Below are positions 1 to 5,961 of a DNA stretch of 9,155 nt, one piece after another; the stretch's first letter is position 1, and the number at the start of each line of letters is the position of its first letter. A program made the position numbers and the translations under genes. The notes under the pieces are model-generated. The model was not told the origin of the DNA. It made no database searches and saw only the letters and a program-made list of their open reading frames with translations. The DNA comes from GCA-2686765 sp036012725 (GTDB lineage: Bacteria; Pseudomonadota; Alphaproteobacteria; Rhodospirillales; 2-02-FULL-58-16), in assembly GCA_036012725.1 (NCBI GenBank), contig DASCPW010000051.1, forward strand, positions 1 to 9,155. Direction: 5' to 3'.

Positions 1-1613
1 CGGGCGTCGCCGCCGAAACGATTAACTCGTCGCACGATTATCAAGTCAACGCCGCCAGTTGGAGGCGCGCGGCGGCGGGTCGAACGCGTCTTCTCTATAT
101 ATCCCCGGAACGCCTGATGACTGTTCGCATGCTGGAAGCCCTACAGCAGTTGCCCCTGAAACTCATCGTCATCGACGAGGCCCATTGCATTTCCCGCTGG
201 GGGCCGTCATTTCGGCCCGAATACGGCGACTTGGCCCGTCTTGGCCAACTTTTCCCCGCCGTACCCATAGCGGCGCTAACGGCGACAGCCGACAAGACGA
301 CCAGAAAAGACATCGCGGCCAAGCTTTTCGATGGTGACGGGCATATTTTCATAACCGGCTTCGACCGCCCGAACATACGCCTGGCGGTGGAAGCCCGGCG
401 TGACTGGAAACGCCAACTCTTGGAGTTCGTGCGTTCCAGGGCGGGCGAAAGCGGCATCGTCTATTGCCTGTCGCGCAAGAAGACAGAGGACACGGCGAAC
501 TTTCTCACCGCCAACGGCATTCATGCCCTCCCCTATCATGCCGGAATGGACAAAGCCGAGCGCAAGGCCAACCAAGATATCTTCATGACCGAGCCGGCTG
601 TGGTCATGGTCGCCACCATCGCTTTTGGCATGGGCATCGACAAACCCGACGTGAGGTACGTCTTCCACGCCAATCTGCCCGCCAATATGGAGGCTTATTA
701 CCAGGAGTTCGGCAGGGCCGGCCGCGACACCAAGCCCGCCGACGCGCTTATGCTTTACGGTCTCGACGACATTCGTCAGCGGCGCATGTTCGTTGAACAG
801 GACGGCGGCGACGAGGCGCACAAGCGGCGCGAACATAAAAGGCTCGACCACCTGATCGCCTATTGCAAATCGCCGGAGTGCCGCCGCCGGGCCTTGCTCG
901 CCTATTTTGGCGAGGACAGCGGGCCGTGCGGCAATTGCGACGTTTGCCAGGACCCTCCGACCCTGGAGGACGGCACGGTCGAGGCTCAAAAGGCCCTCAG
1001 CGCCATCTACCGGACCGGCCAGCGTTTCGGGGCGGCGCACATCATCAACCTGCTGCGTGGCGCCGATACCGACAAGATAAGAACCTTGGGCCATGATCGA
1101 CTCCCCACCCATGGCATCGGCCATGACCTCGACAAGGAAACCTGGCACTCGATCGTCCGCCAGCTGATCGCCGCCGGCTACCTTCGCCTGGACATCGCCG
1201 GCCATGGCGGGCTGAGTGTCACCAAAACCGGCTCTGCCCTGATACGCGGCGAAGCGGAATTCCACTACCGGCGAGATACCATGCGCGCCAAGACCAAGAC
1301 CGCGGCGGTAAAGAAGAAATTAGCCGCCGCCGACCTCTCCGATTTCGATTGCGGCCTGTTCGAGGCCTTGAAGGAGTTGCGGTTGACCATCGCCCAGGAG
1401 CGCGGAGTGCCCGCCTACGTCATATTCCAAGACCGCGCCCTCATGGACATGGCGCGGCGCAAACCCCGAAACAAAACGGAATTCGCCGTTGTCCACGGGG
1501 TCGGCAAGGCCAGGCTGCGCGATCTCGCGGCGCCGTTTCTGGCCCTGATCAGGGGTTTCATGGATGGCACCGATGAGCCGGAAGAAACCAAGGCGCCATC
1601 GGAAGCCAGCTGA
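1..1613 (+). CDS. recQ: ATP-dependent DNA helicase RecQ, 5'-truncated by the window edge
   Basis: RecQ is a superfamily 2 3'-5' DNA helicase used in recombination and replication-fork repair. The frame is open from base 3 and reads sensibly as RecQ before the first ATG at 117, so the gene starts outside the window; about 536 residues are visible. The Walker A motif and the first part of the helicase core are missing. Visible are the Walker B box DEAH (174-185) followed by the aromatic-rich loop WGPSFRPEY, motif III ALTATAD, motif V VATIAFGMGIDKPDVRYV, and motif VI YYQEFGRAGRD with its arginine finger. The RecQ-C-terminal zinc site follows, with one Cys in SPECRRR and three in CGNCDVC, and then the winged helix. 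A single HRDC domain ends the protein (FDCGLFEALKELR to FLALIRGF). Sequence order and length match E. coli RecQ closely. A candidate terminator lies about 45 bases after the stop. No frameshift is visible. Confidence 0.96.
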   Translation, partial: GVAAETINSSHDYQVNAASWRRAAAGRTRLLYISPERLMTVRMLEALQQLPLKLIVIDEAHCISRWGPSFRPEYGDLARLGQLFPAVPIAALTATADKTTRKDIAAKLFDGDGHIFITGFDRPNIRLAVEARRDWKRQLLEFVRSRAGESGIVYCLSRKKTEDTANFLTANGIHALPYHAGMDKAERKANQDIFMTEPAVVMVATIAFGMGIDKPDVRYVFHANLPANMEAYYQEFGRAGRDTKPADALMLYGLDDIRQRRMFVEQDGGDEAHKRREHKRLDHLIAYCKSPECRRRALLAYFGEDSGPCGNCDVCQDPPTLEDGTVEAQKALSAIYRTGQRFGAAHIINLLRGADTDKIRTLGHDRLPTHGIGHDLDKETWHSIVRQLIAAGYLRLDIAGHGGLSVTKTGSALIRGEAEFHYRRDTMRAKTKTAAVKKKLAAADLSDFDCGLFEALKELRLTIAQERGVPAYVIFQDRALMDMARRKPRNKTEFAVVHGVGKARLRDLAAPFLALIRGFMDGTDEPEETKAPSEAS

Positions 1614-1659
1614 AACGACTGCTAACGTAGGGTTCCCCCCACTGGAAGGGGAATTGGAA

Positions 1660-1693
1660 TGGATCGCAGCGGAAGAGCGATCCAGCGATTTTT
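1660..1693 (+). terminator. Probable intrinsic terminator of recQ
   Basis: A perfect 8-bp stem, TGGATCGC (1660-1667) paired with GCGATCCA (1677-1684), encloses a 9-base loop and is followed four bases later by five T residues (1689-1693). It sits 47 bases after the recQ stop on the same strand, where a terminator is expected. The gap of four bases between stem and T-run makes it slightly non-ideal. A weaker hairpin, TTCCCC/GGGGAA (1633-1653), lies just upstream and has no T-run. Confidence 0.6.
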
Positions 1694-1802
1694 AAGTGAC
1701 TTGCAGAAGCACGGCGAGGCAAGCTCTTGCACTTGGAATGTAGGCTTATTGGCCGAAAGCGATCATAAAACTGCGTTCCGTGTAACCGCCGTTTGTAGCC
1801 AA

Positions 1803-1817
1803 GGCTGTTGAAAAACT
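1803..1817 (+). repeat. Left terminal inverted repeat of the 156-bp element
   Basis: GGCTGTTGAAAAACT is the inverted partner of 1944-1958, with one mismatch at the eighth position (G here, A in the partner's complement). Confidence 0.65.
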
Positions 1818-1943
1818 ATTTAGAGACCTGAAATTTCGACATTTCAGAGAATATGCAAAAATAAGATCCAACAAAATCAAAGGTATAATAATTTTCCTTT
1901 CGGCAGTTTTAGCTAAAATATGCTCCAAGAGTGCCATTTGGGA

Positions 1944-1958
1944 AGTTTTTTAACAGCC
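1944..1958 (-). repeat. Right terminal inverted repeat of the 156-bp element
   Basis: AGTTTTTTAACAGCC reads GGCTGTTAAAAAACT on the - strand and pairs with 1803-1817 at 14 of 15 positions. Confidence 0.65.
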
Positions 1959-2036
1959 CCGGCCATAACCAGTCATTCCAAAATATTTGAGCAACCCGAC
2001 CACACGTCGCCAAAGAAATCTTCCAATATTCTCTGC

Positions 2037-2072
2037 CCAGACGCCTCTGGCTATCATCAAGGCCTGCTTGAT
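2037..2072 (-). terminator. Two small hairpins at the 3' end of gap, weak terminator candidate
   Basis: On the - strand the gap stop codon runs directly into ATCAAG-CAGGC-CTTGAT (2072-2056), followed by a second stem CCAGA-GGCG-TCTGG (2050-2037). Neither is followed by a T-run, so if they end transcription they are not classical intrinsic terminators. They may only protect the 3' end of the message. Confidence 0.3.
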
Positions 2073-3517
2073 CAAGCCGCTGGAACACTCGGCAACCTTA
2101 CACCTGCCACGTCCTGCATCATGCGAAACACCTGGGCGCTATAGCCGTACTCGTTGTCGTACCAGACATAGAGCACCAGCCGGTCACCGTCTACGATTGT
2201 AGCCAGTGAGTCCACTACACCGGCGTGGGCCGAACCCACCAAGTCAGTGGAAACCAGTTCGGAGGAAGCGGTGTAATCGATCTGATCCTGCATCGGGGAG
2301 TTGAGGGAGATATTACGCAGATATTCATTCACCTCGTTCTTGCTGGTCTCACGTCCCAGTCTGAGATTCATGATCGCCATGGAGACGTTGTGTGTCGGGA
2401 CACGGAGGGCGTTACCGGTGAGTTTACCCTTCAACTCGGGCAGGCACTTGGCTACTGCCTTGGCGGCGCCGGTGGTGGTAAGCACCATATTCAGGGGGGC
2501 GCTACGGCCGCGGCGATCACCCTTGTGAAAATTGTCGATCAGATTTTGGTCGTTGGTGTAGGAGTGAACCGACTCCACGTGGCCGTTGTTGATACAGAAC
2601 TCATCATTGATCGCCTTTAGCACCGGGGTGATGGCATTGGTGGTGCAAGAGGCGGCACTGAGGATGGTATCGGAAGATTCGATATCGTTATGGTTCACAC
2701 CATAGACGATATTCTTGATACCGCCCTTGCCCGGGGCAGTAAGGATTACCTTGGAGGCACCGGGACGATGGATGTGCTGTGCCAGACCCTCCTCATCACG
2801 CCACATGCCGGTGTTGTCCACCACCAAGGCATTATTGATCCCGTAATCATTGTAATCCACATCCGATGGAGAATTGGCGTAGATGACCTGGATATAGATC
2901 CCGTTAGCGATAATTGCATTTTCTTCTTCATCCACCTTGATGCTGCCTTTGAAGGCGCCGTGGACGGAATCGCGGCGTAGCAGGCTGGCGCGTTTTCTCA
3001 GGTCGCCGTCCTTGCCGCCACGCACCACAATGGCCCGCAACCGCAACTTATTGCCGGCGCCGGCCCGTTCTATCAGTATCCGAGCCAGCAGACGGCCGAT
3101 GCGGCCAAAGCCGTAAAGAACGACATCTCGAGGCTCCTTCAGGATATTGTCCTTACCCGTATTGATACTCGCCAACTGCTCGTTCAGAAAGGCCTCGGGA
3201 TCACCCCCCTCCTGCATGTAGCGGTAGCAGAGCTTGCCCAAATCGACCCGGGCCGGCGCCAAGTTCATGACGATCATAGTCCGTGCCAGCTTCAGGGTCT
3301 TGCGGATATCTAGCTCTTCCCCCACCATCTGGCGGGCAAAGCGATGGACCTTAATGATTTCAATGGGGGAACTGTTCAGGATCCGGCTCCCGAAGATCCT
3401 GATTGTCACGCTGTTATCACGGTACAACTGGCCTACCAACGGGATCATCTGTTCTGCCGAGCCTAGCATCTCTTTCCACTCCGCGAAGTGCGGGGCGTAC
3501 GATTTCTTCTTACTCAT
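2072..3517 (-). CDS. gap: Long-form glyceraldehyde-3-phosphate dehydrogenase (type I GAPDH with N-terminal extension)
   Basis: The 481-residue product is much longer than the usual ~335-residue GAPDH. Residues 1-130 form a mostly helical N-terminal extension, and the GAPDH fold starts at about residue 131. Visible motifs are the Rossmann loop GFGRIGR (136-142), the DSVHG segment (183-187), the catalytic Cys291 in ASCTTNA, the catalytic His318 in HSYTNDQ, TGAAKAV (349-355), RVPTHNVS (372-379) and WYDNEYGYS (452-460). The enzyme should interconvert glyceraldehyde-3-phosphate and 1,3-bisphosphoglycerate with a nicotinamide cofactor in the cytosol. The second β-strand ends in VVRGG (Arg166), where NAD-dependent enzymes have Asp, so NADP use or dual specificity is possible (inference). 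The ATG at 3517 has GAGGG just upstream. Long GAPDHs of this kind are familiar from gammaproteobacteria. Base composition appears lower in GC than recQ or ilvB by eye, and a miniature element lies downstream, so lateral acquisition is plausible but unproven. Confidence 0.93.
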   Translation of the reverse strand: MSKKKSYAPHFAEWKEMLGSAEQMIPLVGQLYRDNSVTIRIFGSRILNSSPIEIIKVHRFARQMVGEELDIRKTLKLARTMIVMNLAPARVDLGKLCYRYMQEGGDPEAFLNEQLASINTGKDNILKEPRDVVLYGFGRIGRLLARILIERAGAGNKLRLRAIVVRGGKDGDLRKRASLLRRDSVHGAFKGSIKVDEEENAIIANGIYIQVIYANSPSDVDYNDYGINNALVVDNTGMWRDEEGLAQHIHRPGASKVILTAPGKGGIKNIVYGVNHNDIESSDTILSAASCTTNAITPVLKAINDEFCINNGHVESVHSYTNDQNLIDNFHKGDRRGRSAPLNMVLTTTGAAKAVAKCLPELKGKLTGNALRVPTHNVSMAIMNLRLGRETSKNEVNEYLRNISLNSPMQDQIDYTASSELVSTDLVGSAHAGVVDSLATIVDGDRLVLYVWYDNEYGYSAQVFRMMQDVAGVRLPSVPAA

Positions 3518-3542
3518 TTAACCCTCTATCCTTTAAAAATAC

Positions 3543-3558
3543 GTGGTGAAATAACCAC
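3543..3558. promoter_or_regulatory. Small inverted repeat upstream of gap
   Basis: GTGGT-GAAATA-ACCAC is a perfect 5-bp inverted repeat with a 6-base spacer, centred about 33 bases upstream of the gap start codon. It could be an operator or a hairpin in the leader. I could not identify a strong promoter in this 193-base ilvE-gap intergenic region, which otherwise shows only a weak hairpin, GTTCT/AGAAC (3654-3668). Confidence 0.3.
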
Positions 3559-3710
3559 TCCGGAGGTGCTGAGCCGGCGCTACCGGTATAGCCTGTCCTG
3601 ATCCGACTTACCCCAGATGGTACCCAAATTCGGTCCCAATGAAAGCCAAACTGGTTCTATCGGAGAACAGAAACGGTGGCGAACTGATCTGATTCTCTCG
3701 GAGTTTGCCG

Positions 3711-4613
3711 TCAAGCCGCCGAGGCGGTGTCGGCCGGTGATTTGCCGACCGTCCTTTCGTAATCCTCCATGAGGGTCCGGGTGATCTCGCCGGGGCTGTA
3801 ACTGTGCCCGTCGATCTCGCCGACCGCCGTCACTTCGGCGGCCGTTCCGGTGAGAAAGACCTCTTTCGCCTGCTTTAGTTCGTCCGGCATGATGGCCCGC
3901 TCCACGATGCCGAGGCCGCGCCCTTTCGCCAGCTCGATCACTGTTTGCCGGGTGATGCCGTCTAGGAAGCAGTCGGGCGCCGGCGTATGCAGCTTGCCGT
4001 CGTCCATGACCAGGAAAATGTTGGCGCCCGTCGATTCGGCGACCTGGCCGCGCCAGTCCAGCATCAGGGCGTCGTCGAACCCTTGCGCCTCGACGGCGTG
4101 CTTGGACAGGGTGCAAATCATGTAAAGCCCCGCCGCCTTGGCCTTGACCGGCGCCGTCTCGGGGGACGGGCGGCACCAGGAAGAGGTTTTCAGGCGGATG
4201 CCGTTCATCCGCGCCTCCGGCGAGAAATACGACGGCCAGGGCCAAGTGGCGATGGCCAGGTGAATGGTCGCCGCTTGCGCCGATACCCCCATCATTTCCG
4301 AGCCGCGCCAAGCGATGGGGCGCACGTAGCCGTCGATGATGTTGTTGGCGGCGGTGACCTCGCGGCAGGCGTCGTCGATGGCTTTCGCGCCATAAGGGAT
4401 ATCGAGGCCGAGCAACGCCGCCGAAGCGGCGAGCCGCTCGCTATGTTCGCTGAGTTTGAAAATTTTGCCGCCGTAGACCCGTTCGCCCTCGAATACGGCG
4501 GAAGCGTAGTGCAAGGCATGGCTGAGGACATGCAGGCGGGCGTCGCGCCAGTCGACCATCTTGCCATCGAACCAGATCAGACCGTCGCGGTTGTCGAACG
4601 GGGGGCTGACCAT
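3711..4613 (-). CDS. ilvE: Branched-chain amino acid aminotransferase
   Basis: This 300-residue fold-type IV PLP enzyme carries out the last step of valine, leucine and isoleucine synthesis, exchanging the amino group between glutamate and branched-chain 2-oxo acids. The N-terminal block IWFDGKMVDWRDARLHVLSH (13-32) and the HALHYASAVFEGERVY segment match E. coli IlvE. The PLP-binding lysine is Lys159 in VKAKAAG, with Tyr164 and Glu193 in the expected places. FLDGITRQ (217-223) and FLTGTAAEVTAV (253-264) form the cofactor phosphate and substrate loops. I chose the ATG at 4613. A longer in-frame version starting near 4688 adds 25 residues that do not resemble the family and would run through the divergent promoter region. 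The upstream ribosome-binding site is weak (AAGAAAGAAA). The gene diverges from the MarR-family gene; gap follows 193 bases downstream on the same strand, probably as a separate unit. Confidence 0.95.
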   Translation of the reverse strand: MVSPPFDNRDGLIWFDGKMVDWRDARLHVLSHALHYASAVFEGERVYGGKIFKLSEHSERLAASAALLGLDIPYGAKAIDDACREVTAANNIIDGYVRPIAWRGSEMMGVSAQAATIHLAIATWPWPSYFSPEARMNGIRLKTSSWCRPSPETAPVKAKAAGLYMICTLSKHAVEAQGFDDALMLDWRGQVAESTGANIFLVMDDGKLHTPAPDCFLDGITRQTVIELAKGRGLGIVERAIMPDELKQAKEVFLTGTAAEVTAVGEIDGHSYSPGEITRTLMEDYERTVGKSPADTASAA

Positions 4614-4653
4614 GTAATTTTCTTTCTTGAAAGTAAGTAAGTTCAAAATGATC

Positions 4654-4682
4654 TTGCTTTTTTTATCATTGCTGGGCATATT
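4654..4682 (+). promoter_or_regulatory. Weak candidate promoter for the marR-petR-like genes
   Basis: TTGCTT (4654-4659) and CATATT (4677-4682) are separated by 17 bases on the + strand, with only partial matches to the sigma70 consensus (3/6 and 4/6). It overlaps the candidate ilvE promoter on the other strand. If real, the two promoters would compete or be co-repressed. Confidence 0.25.
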
Positions 4683-4688
4683 TGTCAA
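4660..4688 (-). promoter_or_regulatory. Candidate sigma70-type promoter for ilvE
   Basis: On the - strand a perfect -35 hexamer TTGACA (4688-4683) is followed after 17 bases by TAAAAA (4665-4660), a weak -10. Transcription would begin near 4653, giving a leader of about 40 bases that contains the TTGAA/TTCAA inverted repeat. A protein bound there could therefore block the promoter. A second TTGACA lies 9 bases further upstream. Confidence 0.4.
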
Positions 4689-4740
4689 TTATGTCAATAA
4701 GGCTGACTTAATTTCCATTGGCCATAGACTTTTATCGCCC

Positions 4741-5235
4741 ATGAGCCCCGCCAAAACTCGCGCCAATCCTCTCTTTCTCCGTGACGAAGAATTGCGCCAG
4801 ACGATGGAGCTTTTGTTTTACGCCTATCGTGATTTCACCGCCGAACCCGATGCCATGCTGGCCAAATACGGCTTCGGACGGGCCCATCACCGGGTCATCT
4901 ATTTCGTCGGCCGCAATCCCGGCATCACCGTCAGCCGCCTTCTCGCCATCCTCAAGATCACCAAGCAAAGCCTGTCAAGAGTGCTGGGCCAGTTGTTGCG
5001 CGAGGGTTTCATCGCCCAGCGGACGGACAGGGCCGACCGGCGGCGGCGGCTTCTGTCCTTGACCGCCAAGGGCGAGGAACTGGAAAGGCTGTTGACCGAC
5101 CGGCAGGCGAAGCGCATCGCCCGGGCCTACCGCCAGGCCGGCGCCGAGGCGGTCGAGGGGTTTCGCACCGTGCTTCGCGGCATCATCAACGAAGACGACC
5201 GCGGCCGCCTGGCGGTGCGCCCGGAGCGCGACTAG
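4741..5235 (+). CDS. MarR-family transcriptional regulator, PetP-like
   Basis: The product from ATG 4741 is 164 residues, a normal MarR length. An N-terminal dimerisation helix (about 18-40) leads into a winged helix-turn-helix. The helix-turn-helix is at about 62-84 (ITVSRLLAILKITKQSLSRV), and a basic wing follows with RTDRADRRRRLLSLT (94-108). A C-terminal helix pair completes the dimer interface. The frame stays open upstream to 4627, but that part encodes a hydrophobic stretch alien to the family, so I start at MSPAKTR; no clear Shine-Dalgarno precedes it. The stop lies 12 bases before an OmpR-type response regulator, an arrangement seen in alphaproteobacteria as petP-petR (described in Rhodobacter capsulatus). 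It sits divergent to ilvE across a repeat-rich region. The ligand and targets are unknown. Confidence 0.88.
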   Translation: MSPAKTRANPLFLRDEELRQTMELLFYAYRDFTAEPDAMLAKYGFGRAHHRVIYFVGRNPGITVSRLLAILKITKQSLSRVLGQLLREGFIAQRTDRADRRRRLLSLTAKGEELERLLTDRQAKRIARAYRQAGAEAVEGFRTVLRGIINEDDRGRLAVRPERD

Positions 5236-5247
5236 GGCTGTGCCGTC

Positions 5248-5925
5248 ATGGATAGTGATTTACCTCATATCCTGGTTGTCGACGACGATGGCCGACTGCG
5301 CGAGCTTCTGCGCAAATATCTGACCGAGAACGGCTTTCTCGTCGTCACCGCGTCCAATGCCGCCGATGCGCGCGGCAAGCTCAAACACCTTGCTTTCGAC
5401 CTGATCGTGCTGGACTTGATGATGCCCGGCGAGACCGGCCTCGATTTCGCCAAATCCTTGCGCCAGACAAGCACCATGCCGATCCTCATGCTGACCGCCA
5501 TGGGCGAACCCGGGGATCGCATCAAGGGACTGGAGAAAGGCGCCGACGACTATCTCGCCAAGCCCTTCGAGCCGAGGGAGCTTTTGCTGCGCATTCACAG
5601 CATTTTGCGCCGCCTGCCACGGCGCCCCGAGATGCTGCTCGAGGTGCGCTTGGGCCGCGTCACCTTCGACCCCGTCCAGGGCGAGCTCCGCCGCGACGGC
5701 GTGCCGGTTCGCCTGACCGATGTCGAGGCAGCGTTGTTGCGGCGGCTGGCCGAGGAACCCGGTTCCATCCTCAGCCGCGACGAATTGAGCTTGAACACCG
5801 GCACCGGCGGGCGCGCCGTCGATGTTCAAGTCACCCGGCTTCGGCGCAAGATTGAGCCGGATCCAAAACTGCCCCGCTACCTGCAGACCGTCCGCGGCAA
5901 AGGCTATGTTTTGTGGCCGGATTGA
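5248..5925 (+). CDS. petR: OmpR-type two-component response regulator, PetR-like
   Basis: The 225-residue product has a receiver domain (about 6-118) and an OmpR/PhoB winged-helix DNA-binding domain (about 130-225). The acidic pocket residues are Asp12-Asp14, and the phosphoacceptor is Asp56 in VLDLMMPGETG. The switch residue is Thr83 in LTAMG, and the conserved lysine is Lys105 in AKPFEP. The recognition helix region is RAVDVQVTRLRRKIEPDP, and the wing ends in TVRGKGYVLWPD. All phosphorylation residues are present, so it should be a working phospho-switch. No histidine kinase gene is visible beside it. Its partner appears to be the MarR-type gene 12 bases upstream, very likely in the same transcript. 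The symbol petR rests on the pairing and overall resemblance and is tentative; the protein's role is inferred only as transcription control. Confidence 0.9.
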   Translation: MDSDLPHILVVDDDGRLRELLRKYLTENGFLVVTASNAADARGKLKHLAFDLIVLDLMMPGETGLDFAKSLRQTSTMPILMLTAMGEPGDRIKGLEKGADDYLAKPFEPRELLLRIHSILRRLPRRPEMLLEVRLGRVTFDPVQGELRRDGVPVRLTDVEAALLRRLAEEPGSILSRDELSLNTGTGGRAVDVQVTRLRRKIEPDPKLPRYLQTVRGKGYVLWPD

Positions 5926-5961
5926 GGCATTCCACTTGATAGGCTCCGACCCTTGGCCGTT

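Larger units (their letters stand above)
1803..1958. mobile_element. MITE-like element or insertion-sequence remnant, 156 bp
   Basis: The left end GGCTGTTGAAAAACT (1803-1817) and the right end AGTTTTTTAACAGCC (1944-1958) are inverted repeats matching at 14 of 15 positions. The interior is visibly much richer in A and T than the genes around it, and contains a 7-bp hairpin, CTGAAAT/ATTTCAG (1828-1847). Ends beginning GGCTGTT followed by an A-run are common among DDE-transposase insertion sequences, but I cannot assign a family. The + frame ending in the TAA at 1951-1953 is open across the element from 1786 and has no start codon signal. It could be the tail of a deleted transposase or chance. 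No clear flanking target duplication is seen, so an old or decayed insertion is likely. Confidence 0.6.
1614..2071. other. Gene-free stretch between recQ and gap (convergent ends)
   Basis: This 458-base stretch lies between the 3' ends of two convergent genes, recQ (+) and gap (-). It holds the recQ terminator, the inverted-repeat-bounded AT-rich element at 1803-1958, and two small hairpins next to the gap stop. Small open frames cross it on both strands, but none has a convincing start signal or a recognisable domain. The rest (about 1694-1802 and 1959-2035) shows nothing I can name. Confidence 0.7.
4614..4740. promoter_or_regulatory. AT-rich divergent ilvE / marR promoter region
   Basis: This 127-base region between two divergent starts is markedly AT-rich and packed with symmetry. 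It contains the inverted repeat TTGAA-N10-TTCAA (4627-4646), AATGAT-N12-ATCATT (4647-4670), and the direct repeat TGTCAAT spaced by TA (4683-4689 and 4692-4698). MarR-family regulators commonly bind short inverted repeats in the divergent region beside their own gene, so these are candidate operators for the adjacent MarR protein. Which repeat is used, if any, cannot be told from sequence. Confidence 0.5.

Noticed and set aside
186..212. RecQ aromatic-rich loop reading WGPSF instead of WGHDF of E. coli
   Set aside because: Loops with WGP are, as I recall, usual in alphaproteobacterial RecQ, so this is lineage variation rather than a defect.
276..1265. A 329-codon open frame on the - strand inside recQ
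   Set aside because: It is antisense to a clear helicase gene, its translation shows no domain, and long shadow frames are expected in GC-rich DNA.
117..1613. RecQ beginning at the ATG at 117
   Set aside because: The same frame is open to base 3 and reads as RecQ sequence (INSSHDYQ, LLYISPERL) before this ATG, so the gene is cut by the window edge.
1746..1937. A 63-codon - strand open frame in the recQ-gap gap
   Set aside because: It straddles the left end of the inverted-repeat element, lacks a ribosome-binding site and resembles no family.
4614..4688. A 25-residue N-terminal extension of IlvE
   Set aside because: It has no family similarity and would place the start over the best promoter candidate; the ATG at 4613 gives the standard length and catalytic Lys159.
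4627..4740. Upstream extension of the MarR protein with a hydrophobic, membrane-like segment
   Set aside because: It depends on a TTG start within the divergent promoter region, and MarR proteins normally begin close to the ATG at 4741.
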